A stretch of 64,000 nucleotides of DNA from Pontederia crassipes (taxonomy: Eukaryota > Streptophyta > Magnoliopsida > Commelinales > Pontederiaceae): assembly GCA_030549335.1 (NCBI GenBank), contig CM060189.1:47152917-47216916 (forward strand), written 5' to 3'. Each line of letters starts with the position of its first letter. The first letter of the stretch is position 1. Positions 1-11,877 of the stretch are shown one piece after another. The translations under genes and the position numbers were made by a program. A model generated the notes under the pieces. That model did not search any database and was not told where the DNA came from. It worked only from the letters and a program-made list of their open reading frames with translations.

Positions 1-271
1 AATTATAAGATTAATTTATTTCTCAAAAAAACAATTATACAATTAATTTGAGATCCCTGACTATATGACTGTTGAAAGTGAGAAATATTCCTGAGAAATA
101 TTCACCCTAGATCAATGAACTGATGACTGAAGGTTTACAAGAAAAACAAAGAGCGTCTTCAGATCACATATTACAAACTCTTAGAAGTTTATCCACAGAT
201 GTGGGGAATTTGATAAAGCTATAAAAAAAATAAGCTAACATTAGAACACAATTTAACAACCAAATAAATCT

Positions 272-425
272 ACAACAACAACAACAACAACAAAGCCTTA
301 TCCCACTAGGTAGGGTCGGCTACATGGATGACGCTTCGTTGATCCATGTTCATGAGATTCGACAGGATTTTACGCTGGCTGTCAGGGCCTAACACAACCC
401 TCCTCCTTTATCCGGACTTGGGACC
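272..425 (-). mobile_element. SINE, 5'-truncated, (TTG)n tail (Au-like)
   Basis: A SINE copy lies in the last visible PMK intron. Read on the minus strand it starts GGTCCCAAGTCCGG, runs through AGGAGGAGGGTTGTG and ends in a (TTG)n tail. It is bounded by a perfect 17-bp target-site duplication, AACAACCAAATAAATCT, at 255-271 and 426-442. The 3' part and TTG tail resemble the plant Au SINE family; that family name is from memory. The copy lacks the first 28 or so bases seen in the longest copy in this window (52120-52301). Confidence 0.85.
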
Positions 426-562
426 AACAACCAAATAAATCTGTTTAAAAAAAATACTACCAAATAAATAAAGAAAAGTCACAAGCATAAGAATCAAAAT
501 GTACTCATATTCTATATGTTAAAGCATGAATAATCGTTAATCAGTATATGAACAGTGGAAAC

Positions 563-3500
563 CTGCGCGGACGAAAGAACTGCAGGAGAAAACCTAACAT
601 ATCGCTGACTACCGTAAACAGCAGCACTGACATCAAACCCACTGCCAATTTTCCCTTGAGCTATACAGTGCGCAGTTTGAGCTATAATGTGTACCAAATC
701 AAGGTCTGAACTAGAAGTCTTCTCGTTTGATGGAGCTGATCTTGCAAAAGGGAGAGTAACAGCTCCAAAATAGTGAAGTAGAACAGCAACCACCGATGTG
801 GTCATCGCAGCAGAAGAGCCAAGTCCTGTTTTTGCAACCTCAGGTTTGCAGTTCTTGCCAGAATCTATTCCACTGGATGCCTCTGAATTAAAAGTTATTG
901 AGCAAAATGGTGGAAGTGCAGCTAATGCATCCGGGGTCAAAGTTATTCCTCTTGCTTCAATCTAAGAACAAAATCAGTGCACAATAACGTTAAACGGTAA
1001 CTTATAACTTAATTGGGATTATCCATCCAAATGTTTCTAAATAAACATAATGAAACAGAAAATATACAAGAAAACAAATCCAAGTGAACAACAAGATGGA
1101 AAAGTAGGAAATGATGCCCATTGGAATCAGGCACTTAAAGTATTCAAGGAAAAAAAACAAAATACAATATTTCAAAGGAGGGGACAGATTGAATTAATTT
1201 CTTTTTAAATGACAGATTGAATTAATTAAACACACAAATGAAGTAATACAGGACAAGGTACCTGATTCCGATAAGAATAGAAGGAATTGGATCCTAATAT
1301 CGTAATATCTAAGCCTGCATAGAAGGTTCATAAATAATTTAGCAGCAATCTGAAAGGATACATAACTCAAAATAGTGAAAATGAGCCAGAAGTACCATGA
1401 ACAAAGAAAATAAAAGAGAATTGTTAAAGGTCAGCTTAGTACTGAAGTACCTTGTAGAAGTAACTTCTGTAATCTATCCTTCCTTTCATTGTCGGTCAAA
1501 ACCACCTTTGAAGCTGATACAGCATATTGCACTGCTTGCTCCACAAAGGGATTTGCATGGTCCCTGGAATCAAAGCTTATATTGATTCACGCCAAATCCG
1601 TAATTTGATATATAAGTGCAACGCACAAAGGTCTAACTAAACTGCTTAAGCAATCAATTGGATCAACAGTTTATACGCATCTTATAACTACCACGTACTG
1701 ATTTAAAACAATTAGAAAGCCCTGCAGGAAGGACATATGTGAATGAAGATGGAATGCAATGCATGCATAAAGATGAAATAATCTAATGTGATTCCTAGTA
1801 GGTTCCATAAGAAACTTGCCTTGAAGATAAGCATTGAAGGGTTGAGTTCTTTAGTGATAACTTATAGCTCACCACCCTTGAAAGCTGAGGAGAAGTCACC
1901 TTAACATCTGTCCATGCCTGCAAGAAGTCAAAATATGAAAATAGGAATCACATCATGATGCATGCCATTAATGGAGTCGTCGTGAGATAGAGGTAATGAA
2001 CCGGCTTTAGAGCTCACTTTTCCTCTTGATGTTGGACTCGATTCAGACCAAAATTCGGAGCTGAATAAATGAAGAAACAAGAATTTGCACTAACGAGGCC
2101 TATGTTGAAATCAACATAGCCATGCTCCCCATTTAGGCTCTGCCCACGCCAGCATGGTCAGCGTCCGAGGCTAATCGCAACTAAACAGACACAGGCTGTG
2201 TCAATTGAAATGCTAAATCTAGCTACTTTTTTATTTATTTATTTTTTATTTTTTTATTTTTTGAGAGCAGGAAGGATGGTTGCAAAAGTCAGTTACATGG
2301 GATCAGATCATTCTAATGAACATGTTACATTACACCATCCAACTATGCACCATATGCTTGGCAGATGTCACCACATTTTCAATGTAGGTGTGTTTGCCTA
2401 TGACTCCATTGCGTTGAGACCCTATGGACCACAAAAACGCAATTGGAATCGCTCGTTGTTGCTTCGAGGTAAAGATGATGATATCTCATTGACAACCTCC
2501 AAGTCGGTATGTTCTCCAAAATTTATGTGCTGAAGTTGTGTTCAATCAATGACAACCTGCCTCCCTGCATACAGCCCTTGCCACAGAGCACCCAAAAAAG
2601 AGATGATCCAGATTCTCATCACTGTCCTCACGAATCTACCTGCTTTTCGTTGATTCATCTTCAAAGACAATGGAAATGGAGCTGCAGTGAGCTAGAAGTA
2701 ATCAAACCAAAGAATTAGAGCTAAAGAAATGAAGAAACAAGGATTTTCACTAACACGGCTCATGTTGTATCAAAATGAGTGGTGTTCTCCATGTAGACTA
2801 TGTCCGTGCCAGCATGGTGTGTTCGAAGCAGTTCACAACTAAATCCACAACACGGGCCGTGTTAATCGACATGCTGATGAAGGAAGGAATATACGAATCT
2901 ATCAACACTGCCTCATGATAAGGTTGTGTTCTCCTCAAAATGGGCCGTGCCATCTTTATGAACCAAACATCCGCATGATAAACTTCTACACGCTATACAA
3001 AACGGCATGTTTTCACTAGAAATGGGCCAAGCTCATCCACATGGCAGGTAACAAAGGTGATTGATAGTTGCAACTATCCATGACAAAGCAGTCCATGTTG
3101 TCTCACAAAAATTTCAATTCTCAGTTCGACAAACAACATTTCATCGATAACATCACAAAATGCTTTTGCCAGTCTAATAGAACCATCAGGGGACCGAGCT
3201 ATCCTATAACTGTGTTTCCATACCACCACTTTTCAATCATCCATCACTAGAGATCGTAGCTTCATGTTAGAAGTAGAGAGAGCCATTGGTCGTCGACTCA
3301 AGTAGATTCACCCGAATGAGTTCAGAGTCGAGGTGCTTTCTTATCTCTCCATTGTAATCATGTTAGACCTAGTTAGGGTTAACTTCGTTGAACCTTGTTA
3401 GATCTTTGAATAAAATTGTTATTCTGATTTTTTTATATGAATAATGTGGTTAATACTTTCCTCTTAGTTGTTTCGATTTTTTATTTAACCAGTTGGTACC

Positions 3501-5383
3501 GTCGAGTTTGATTCATTCCGGGCTCGTAGTAGGTTGATTCTGCATTTATTGATAGACATTTTGTGTTTCATCTCTATTTACTTGAATGAGATTGAGAATT
3601 GTGTGGAATATTTAAGTGTTTTTGAAATAGAATCACATCCTTATTTTTATGCAAATTATCTAAAGTTAGTTGGAGATCAGTTTGGTTGAACTATCTCTAG
3701 CTAATCTTTAGGCAGTTGAAGAGTTCTTTATCTTTAAGCATTCTTTCCATCAGATAAATTTGGATTTATTTTAAAGGGCTAATCCCTTTAACACCCCTTG
3801 AACTATAACTTTTTTCCACATCTAACCCGAAACTATAAATTTACAAATTTTAGTCCTCAAACTATTCTAAATTTGACACAGGTCCTTCAACTAAATTTAA
3901 TTATGAAATGTCATTTTTACCCTTAGTTACATCTTGCAATAAAATAATTTTAAGATATAAAATAATTTATAGAGATAAAAATATTAATTGTTTATGCAAT
4001 ACTATGCTTGAGTCAATATTTCCTTTTTTACATTATTTTCATATTACAAAGTAAGGGGCCAAAATGTCATTTGATAGTTATTAGAAAAAAACCTAACAAA
4101 ATTTAGATTAAAATTAGCTAAAGGACTTAAGTGTCAAATTTAAAGAAGTTTGGGGACTAAAATTTGTAAATTGATAGTTTAAGGTTAGATGTGGAAAAAA
4201 GTTATAATTGAGGGGGTGTTAAAGGAATTAACCCTATTTTAAACTCATATTTTCAAAATGATAACAAAGGATACTTGATTAGACACTAGCATTTATCTCA
4301 TCTAAACAATTCTCATTCATATGATCTGAATTGTAATTGGATCAATTTAATCTGCTTTTCATTTAGAAGCAGACTTTATCCAATTTTTATCATCTAAATA
4401 ATTTAAAATAAAAGACAAAGCAGATAAGTCCTTGAGGATCAACACTTTATTCACACATTATACTTGATTTGACTTGGTGATCTTGGTAGCATTGAGTTTT
4501 GTTTTGCATGCATCACATCAAGTTTGGCATATGCAATTTCCTTTACTTGTGGAAGCAAAGAAATTCCAAATCAATTGCCGAATAAGAAGACAGTAGAGTA
4601 CTCCAATTCCAATCAATACAAGTTACACTAAAAAAGAATAGAATCATCCTTGATTGAGTGTTGAAGCCATGTTTATTTTGTAGACAACAGATTCTGCTTA
4701 CCAAGGTACCAGAAAGACACTCAAAGTTCAATCACGAATGCCACAGTTCAATCTGTAGGAGTTTATTGACATATCAGTTACCCCAACTTCAAGTTTAGGC
4801 ACTGCTAAAGTTTAAAGGTAACGCATCCCACATGGTGATTTGTTATTACAGTATTGAAAAGAACGATGGAAGAATCAAATTATTAAGACAAACTAACTTA
4901 TAATCCCAATTCCAGCTGCCGGCTCCTATAGATCTTGCATAAAATGTGTAGGAAGTGAATATTTGCCTCGAAGCAAGCGTTTATGAAGTGTTCAGCAATC
5001 GTAGTTTCTAATATTATCTATGCCGCAAGTTGAAATACTCCGTCATCAAAATGTCATTTTTTGGAACTACGATTTCTTGTAATCGCTAGACAGTCCAACT
5101 TTAGGTCGTAAGCTTTAAGGATCACGGACGAGAGATTCACTCACCCACGCCCAACTCTCGGGCTTGATCTCATCATAGAGCGGCCTGACGATGGCGTAGA
5201 AGCGAGCGGTCGTGCTGACAACTATTCCGGCGTTGGGCCGCTCCAAAATGAGGTATCCTCCGGTGATCAGCACCTTTCCAGGAGCCGAAGCAACTCTAAG
5301 CAGACGAGACGCGAATGAGAGAGAGAACAAAAAGAAGGAAGATTCCAAAAAAGAACGGAAAGCGATCGAACTCACACTTCCAT
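563..5383 (-). CDS. PMK: Phosphomevalonate kinase, 5' part (six coding exons; 3' part off the left edge)
   Basis: Phosphomevalonate kinase converts mevalonate 5-phosphate to the diphosphate in the isoprenoid pathway; it belongs to the GHMP kinase family. Minus-strand exons: 5376-5383, 5145-5295, 1820-1917, 1451-1563, 1262-1314, 563-961. All phases join cleanly into 274 residues beginning MEVVASAPGKVLITGGYLIL, against about 500 for the plant family. Visible are the N-terminal SAPGKV motif (residues 5-10), the ATP-binding PEVAKTGLGSSAAMTT segment (GLGSSAA about 187-193) and the conserved GKIGSGFDVSAAVYGSQRYV stretch. The ATG at 5383 is chosen because the 80-nt intron that follows it (GTGAGT donor, TTAG acceptor) restores the family's usual start; reading straight through upstream gives non-family residues. 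The second intron is 3.2 kb and carries repeats. The intron at 1564-1819 uses a GC donor. The remaining exons must lie to the left of base 1; 1-562 looks intronic. Codon use is AT-leaning. Family assignment is firm. Confidence 0.93.
1564..1819 (-). other. GC-AG intron of PMK
   Basis: The intron between the exons ending ...CLSSR and beginning DHANPFVEQ has the donor AAG^GCAAGT and the acceptor TTCCAG. No GT donor nearby keeps the frame: the two bases AG before the junction plus the G after it rebuild an Arg codon and join two exons that both match the family. AAG^GCAAGT is the usual strong context for plant GC donors. Confidence 0.85.
2041..2877. repeat. Direct repeat pair in PMK intron 2, probably an old retroelement remnant
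   Basis: Two diverged copies of a block of about 170 bp lie at roughly 2041-2214 and 2701-2877. They share ATGAAGAAACAAG, CCAGCATGGT and a GGCYGTGTYAATYGAMATGCT motif. The sequence around and beyond (to about 3750) has no long open frame. It looks distantly like 39.0-39.9 kb, for example around TTTGAATAAAAT (3408 and 39429), so it may be a decayed noncoding part of a retroelement. The class is not recognised. Confidence 0.4.
3776..4234. mobile_element. Mutator-type MITE in PMK intron 2
   Basis: This 459-bp element has long terminal inverted repeats. The left end reads GGGCTAATCCCTTTAACACC and the inverted right end GGGTTAATTCCTTTAACACC; similarity continues for about 85 bp through TTTTTTCCACATCTAACC and ACAAATTTTAGTCC. 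It is flanked by a perfect 9-bp duplication TATTTTAAA (3767-3775 and 4235-4243). Nine-base duplications with long inverted repeats point to MULE-derived MITEs. It encodes no protein. Confidence 0.88.
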
Positions 5384-5615
5384 CGGTTTGCAGGATCCAA
5401 ACGCCTCGACGAATTTGCCAATTCAGCCAAAAGAAGGAGAGAGGAGATATTGAGTGAGTCCGGCGACGCAAAGGAGGCGCTTTTCTCTCGGGAGGTGGAG
5501 ATTTCGGGTCCGCGGATGGAACGAGGGAGGCAGACGGCAGCACCGCTCTTGAGGAAGGAAGGAGAACACGAACGGGTGCGTCGAATATATAGCGAAAATG
5601 GATAAAATTAAACAA

Positions 5616-6154
5616 AATAATGTATGAATTTGGGATCGGTAACTAAATAACTTAACAACAGATAAAGCAAATAATTTATAATGTAAGATAGATAGAAGAA
5701 TTTTATTTTTTTATTTTTTATTTTATTTTTTAATTTAGTTTGCAGATAAGAACTGTTGGGCGATGGAGCCAAAATTGGTTCCCTCAAGCATATGGCCTAT
5801 GGCCTTTTCGTAGTGGAATCAGGGAACTCCTAATTCTAATGGTCTAATTAGGTCACTAGAACAGAATCTTTTTTGTTGATGTGACAAACAATCTTTTTCT
5901 AATTTCATTTTTTCTTTCCTTATTTTCTACCTCTCATATTTCTCTTGTAAAATAATTTATTTGTTAAATATAAATATATTTATAATTAAAGGATTAGTAT
6001 ACTATTATTTGTTACTTATCATTTTATTTAAAAAACTTTAATATTTTATTAATAAATAAAAATTAATTTTTATATTTAAATAATATATTTTTAATAATTT
6101 TTCAATAAAATTTTTACTTTATACTTTTATTTTTTAATAAAATTATAATTTATA
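5616..6154. other. AT-rich spacer upstream of PMK
   Basis: This stretch presumably holds the PMK promoter near its left end, but I see no convincing core promoter. The rest is A/T-rich with runs of T and no open frame of note. Confidence 0.4.
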
Positions 6155-6695
6155 TTTAACTTTAGACACTTTCACAATATTATTATCAAACTTCACTTTC
6201 TAACAATTGTCCTTCATTTTTTAACTTATTTCACCAACTATTCTTTTAACCTCTCATCGGTGATTTTTTTATCACGTTATCGACGTGACGTCTATGCGGT
6301 GATTTTCTCTCTTCTCCACGCAAGCAGTCATCCGCATCATTAAAGATAAAATAATATTACAAAATAAAAAATGAGGCCGAGAAAGGGGGTCCCCTCAATT
6401 GTGCCCAACCCCTTTTTCGACAACCTCGTTGGAGGTCGCAAAGGAGGGCGATCCGTCATTCCTTATGATGCTTTTTTTTATTTTTTTTAAATATTTTTAA
6501 TGATGTCATGTCAGACGGCTGCAGGCATGAAGGAGAGTGAAAATCGTCGTGTGGACGCCACATCGACAGCACGACTGAAAAATCGTTGATCATATATCAA
6601 AAGGATAGTTGGCGAAATAACTTAAAAAATGAAGGACAATCTTATTATAAAAGTGAAGTTTGATTGTAACGTTGAGCAAACGTTAAAGTTGGACA
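6155..6695. mobile_element. Foldback / MITE-like element of about 540 bp
   Basis: Arms of about 105 bp are inverted copies of each other: the left arm carries ATCAAACTTCACTTT, TTGTCCTTCATTTTTTAA and TTATTTCACCAACTAT, and the inverted right arm carries the same with scattered changes. The centre is more GC-rich and has no open frame. The outer ends start near AACTTTA on both sides but are decayed, and no target duplication is clear, so the boundaries are approximate. Confidence 0.65.
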
Positions 6696-7699
6696 ATATT
6701 TAGTGAAATTTATCTAAAACTAATCCAACACATCTATTTTTGCTATCACATAAACTCCTAGTTCTTCATCATTACATTCCACTCCATCCAAATATACTTC
6801 AAACTAACATGTCAATTCAACTATTCATGAAGAACTTAGAAAGAACCATGATTCCATTTTTATACATAGTCAAGAGAAATAAATGTGTTATTTTAATTTT
6901 GCCAAACTCATTTAGATTATATTTTTGCATTAAAATTTGAAAGTTTGACCTAGCAAATAAAAATTTGATTCAATCACACTTATATTGTTTTTTTACAAAC
7001 ACAATTTTAAAAAAATAAAGTTTAGAGAACAAAACTATCAATAATTTTAGAGATTATCATTTGAACATTTTTTAATATGTCATTTTTATCTTAAAAGTTT
7101 GTATTTAGCATTAAATTAATGTTTCTTATTTTATTTTTTTAACGTCTTGTATCATATAAATTATTTATTCTTTTATATTTGTTTTTAAAACTTGCTAATT
7201 TTATATTTTTATGATAAATAATGTTTTCTTAAATAAATAAAAGTATATAGAATTAATTAATTATGTTATAAATACCTTATGCATATGACAATGTACATTA
7301 TATATGCACATAAATTTGTGTTATTGTATTGTGATTAATTAATCCAACTGATTATATTCATCAAATATTTTTGTTAAATTTAATAGTCACGCTGTCATTA
7401 GTCTTCAATGTGCATTAATATTTAATCACTTTGGTTCTATTTATTAATCACCATGCTCTCCTACATTGTCAACATGTTAATCAAGTGAGCAGCTATCCAA
7501 AAAAAGCGAGTTAACTCCTCTCGTTAAAATTATAATTTGTTTTTCGGTGTAGATCCATCGTGTTGAAAACTAACAGTTCATTCCCTTTTTTATTTTATAA
7601 GCAATACATGATAAATGATGTGATTTGATAAAATTGTCATTCCAATGTTTTAAAATTAAATGAGCTAACGATTATTACGCAATTATATTTTTAATACTC
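6696..7699. other. AT-rich spacer, nothing recognised
   Basis: This is low-GC sequence with short spurious frames only. I see no repeat structure, RNA gene or promoter worth calling. Confidence 0.5.
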
Positions 7700-7710
7700 C
7701 ATTTTCTAGA

Positions 7711-8923
7711 TAAATTATACGGATAATACCACAACTTCAAGTCAATATCTCAATGGTCATCTAATTTTAATTTGTAACTCGATTGTCCCAAATTTTATTT
7801 TTCTTGCACGCATCGTCCTCCTGATCGGTAATAGCTAATTTTTCAATTATGCTGATGATGTGGCAAACTAAAAAATAAAAAAATATTATAAAAAATAAAA
7901 AAAGCCCTGACATGTGAGCTCGCACGAGGGGGCGCCAGCCCCCTTCTTCCTCGTCGCACGCGAGGGGGGCGACGCCCCTTGTAAATGAAAGTCAGACCCT
8001 TTTTCTTCTCTTGCCAGCGAGCTCACACAGGGGCATCGGCCCCCATTTTCTTCCTCGCCACGCGCGAGGAAAAAAAAGGGGGGCGCAGACTCCCTTGCGA
8101 GTGTTATGGGTCATTTTTCACTCGATCGATCGTGCAACGTCTAGACGTGTCCAACATTTAGACAAACTCTTTTGAGCGCTTTGCGGGAGACTTTTTATGT
8201 CATTTTCTCAATGCCACAATTTTTGAGACGTTTGGTTCTGATTGGACGCTTCGGCGGAAATGTTTGTGAACAAACGAACGCTTCGGTGGAGGCGTTTGTA
8301 AACAAACGGATGCCTATGCGGAATGCTCGATCGCTTGTGACAATTTGGGACGCTTTGTGGGTTGCCACCCCCACGCTCGAGACACGATGCTAAATTTTGG
8401 AAATGTTTGAAATCTTTGTTGAGTAAATATAATGATTACAAAGGGCTTCGAGGAACGACTAACACCATTTCGGAAGGTAGCTTTGTGACATGGAAGACAA
8501 GCTAGGGGTTACACTTTTTTCTAGAGTGCATATCATGAAACTATCACTATCACACTTGAAAATAAAACTAAGTACAAAAGTAATCTAAAACAAGGAAAAG
8601 TACAAGAAAATAGATAACTTGGCAATCCCGCAAAAGCCCTCGAGATATGAGCTCGCCGGGAGGCCGACACCCCTTGTGCGAGCTCGTATGTGGGCATGAG
8701 CTCGCCTGCCGACGAGCTCGCATGGCAGAGTTTTTTATTTCTATAATATTTTATTATTTTTATTGTGTCACATCATCAATATAACCAAAAAATTGTCTAT
8801 TAGTGGCCAGGGGATCATGGGTGCAAGAAAAATAAAGTTCGGGACAATCGACTTACAAATTAAAATTAAGGGACCGTTGAGATATTGAGCTAAAGTTGAA
8901 GGATCATCCGTATAATTTACCCT
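7711..8923. mobile_element. Mutator-like TIR element, non-autonomous, with GC-rich core
   Basis: This 1.2-kb element has inverted terminal arms of about 200 bp. Both arms contain TAAATTATACGGAT, CAATATCTCAA, TTAATTTTAATTTGTAA, TTTATTTTTCTTGCAC and a GATGATGTG block. It is flanked by an exact 11-bp duplication CATTTTCTAGA (7700-7710 and 8924-8934); 9-11 bp suits a MULE. The core (about 7915-8705) is rich in GAGCTCGC and GGGGGC repeats and has no transposase. A short frame at 8172-8393 resembles no family I know. Confidence 0.82.
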
Positions 8924-9065
8924 CATTTTCTAGAGTTGTGATAATTTTAATGTAATCCCACATTGCTTTTACTAATTCTGTAATGCTTTGCACATTTAAA
9001 AAAAAGGTGGAATTAAGTTTAAAAGGAAAGACTTTTTGGTCGTTATGCAGGAATGAATAGCTGAA

Positions 9066-9122
<57 letters not shown>
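9066..9122. repeat. (AAT)n microsatellite
   Basis: About 19 uninterrupted AAT units. Confidence 0.95.
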
Positions 9123-11700
9123 GTGACGTGTGAAAAAAGGATGCTAGTCTTCTTCCTCCCCTGCTCCGCTATTGTTCACTACCACCCCCCACGCCCACCC
9201 ACCCAGCGAGTGCTACAGTACTGCGCGAGATGACCAACCGACCCTATTTTTGGCCATCCATTTTCGTCGTTTGGTCATCGTTTTTTGCACAAGAGGCACC
9301 GATGAAAAGAGGACGAAGAAACGAACACTTTGACATAGGTTAGACGATGATCGATTCATTGTGTGCGATGTAGAAAGCTTAGAACGTGAGGGAAGGGGAA
9401 GTTCACCGACGATAATTCTGACTCTGATTCGCAATGATCTTTCTCCTGGTGAGTTGAACATTATTCTTAGGTCAATTAGCATCATTTTGACAAACTTTAA
9501 ATGTGTTCTTGTTCCAAATCACGTAGGTGACCGAGTTAAGATTTTTCAATAAACTTTTTCGACGATATTTTCGACGAGCCGATAGGGAGCTCTGGCCGAG
9601 CTCATCACGATGCTCTGGTAGGTGCACAAATTGAGAAATGGTTCATATTATTGTCCAATTAAGATTAATCGCTAATTCCTTTTAGGTTCATAGGTTTCGG
9701 ATTTCAATCGTTCTCCAGCGACATCCTCATATCGCGATTGGTAAGCGAATGGAAATGTACATGTGATTGGATTTTAGTTTTATGAATAAATTTAAGGTAA
9801 TTTTTTTTATTATTGATGAAGAAGACGTTCGGCGGCTTTTAGAAAGTTCCGATGGGTGCAGTTGTAGTTCTGAGAGCGGTGTCTACAATTATTGTGGTAT
9901 AAATGCCCGGATAACTAAAAGTAAATTTTTATAATGTAGTTAAAGTCTTAATTGAAAATTATCTTAAAGATTGATTTGAACTTTGCTTATAGGGCTTGTT
10001 AATCGGAAGGCGATAGTTTGTTGTTTGTTGAGATTTGATTAAGCCACTACTAGTTGACAAGGCCTTCATTTTCCGCCTTGGTAAGTGTTGTAGCAAATCC
10101 ATAATATGATTTAGTTTATGATAAACACGTCGAGTTGTTATGAAGAGTGAAATATCAAGTTTACTTTTATAATATTAATTAATCAACTAATGAATGTGAT
10201 ATGTTGTGTTTACTTTTGATTTGAATTCGGACGAGGAGATAATTTGGGACTCGACGAATCCAATGTGAGGGAATTGATTTCAATTAATATGAATTGCTTA
10301 ACTTTTCGAAGTGATGACATTGTTCCACTCGACATAGAATGAATTTTCGTAATAGTTTCCTTCGTGCATAATCATACTTATTGTATGATTCATGTGTGTC
10401 ATCATATGACTTGTGATGTTTTATTACGAAATTCTTCCTTGTGAAATTGAAGTAAATATTTGATTTTTGAAAAGAAAATTTTTATACAATGATTTCTAAT
10501 CCTAAACTTCCACTTTGAAATAGTATTCATGCATCATGTGCATTTCATGTAAAATCCTGCATAAGGCGAAGTATTTTTACCTCAGAGGATTGACCAACTC
10601 CGAGTAGATCGATTGAGATTCGATTTGTTCTATGTCGATATAGTGACGTGAGGAGCATGTTCAACACCATGTGTCGATATATTGACATGAAAGATGAAAT
10701 TATAACAATCACCCGTGAACATGAGGGATAAGTGGAGAAAGAAAAGAAATAAGCTCTGTATCGATATAGTGACACGAGGAGTAGTTCAACGTCCTATGAC
10801 GATATAGTGACACAAAGGACAAAATTAGAACAACCACCCTGTGGTGACATAGTGAAGAAGCACTCAATTGATGAGTGGTATGAATATCCGTGTTTGATTA
10901 TGTTTTCTCCAAATTTTATGATGTTATCTTATTACCATGCATGTACACTCATAACATTCATTTCGGTATGATTATTATTTAAATGAATTTTCTTGCAGAA
11001 ATGAAAGGGGTTTGGAATAAATTTCTGGAAATAAAGAAGTTGGTTTTTCCTGCGTTGTTTTAATATTTGAGATAGTCGTTTGACTCACTAAGCTTCTTGA
11101 TGCTCACCCCGTTCATTAAATTTTTGCAGGTACTGAATGAAAGTCATACTTGCTTGCTTGCTTGGTATGAAATAAGAAATATAGGGAACATGAATTGGCC
11201 ATGAGTGAGAGGCGTGATCGTTGTTTTAGTTACGTTGTATTCATTCATTTTCTTATACGAATTGCTAACTTGAATAATATTTTGAATGATTTTTTAGAGA
11301 TACTGGATTTATAGTGTAGAGCGATGGACGCTCATGTTATATGATTTATGAACATCTGGCTCGTAATTTTGATTAGAAAGTGAGCATATGACTCATTTGT
11401 TTTGGGCATGTGTCCCATCCTTTTTGCTATTTGTTGAATTGCCAGTAATGATCTTATAAATTGCTAGTGATGCATATTAAACTTTATAAATTACATGTGA
11501 AGGATATGGATAAATATTGTATATGACGTATGGACGAATTTATGCGTGCCGAAAATTTTAGAAATTTTCATAGTTAGTTTATTTTTTAACATTGATTTTT
11601 CGTTGAATATTTAAATTTAAATTTAATTGTTTGGTTTTATGATTTCACCCCTTGTGACGTCAAAAGAAGTGGCTGGGCCACAAATTCGAATTGAAGGGCA
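9123..11700. other. Unclassified tract, possibly part of an old LTR retroelement
   Basis: No family domain is visible in any frame over 2.5 kb. The tract is less AT-rich than its surroundings. It contains GTGCTACAGTACTGCGC near 9210, a run of spaced direct repeats at about 10630-10860, and a pyrimidine-rich stretch ending TTTTTGCAGG near 11130. These are traits I associate with long LTRs or untranslated parts of plant gypsy elements, but no LTR pair, primer site or target duplication could be fixed. A 63-codon frame at 9361-9552 is not recognisable. Confidence 0.3.
10630..10860. repeat. Spaced imperfect direct repeats around CGATATAGTGACACGAGGAG
   Basis: Four or five degenerate copies of a motif like TCGATATAGTGACRYRAGGA, often followed by GTTCAAC or RGAACAACC, occur near 10636, 10674, 10759, 10799 and 10845. 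Spacing is irregular, about 40 to 85 bp. Confidence 0.6.
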
Positions 11701-11877
11701 ATATCAAATCGCCTATTTTTCATGTCATATACTTAGTTAGCACATTTGTCATGGGCCATGTATCAAGGTCATCATTATCATCAATAAACCTAATAAAAGA
11801 ACTCATTTTCTAAAATTAAATGGAATTATTTTTTTTTAATAAAACTACATTGGAGTAGCACATACTGTATGAACTAA

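Noticed and set aside
5115-5615. 166-codon minus-strand frame as the PMK start
   Set aside because: Its first 100 or so residues are non-family; splicing out 5296-5375 gives the expected MEVVASAPGK start.
9361-9552. 63-codon plus-strand frame as a gene
   Set aside because: Short, no family resemblance, and inside a tract that looks repeat-derived.
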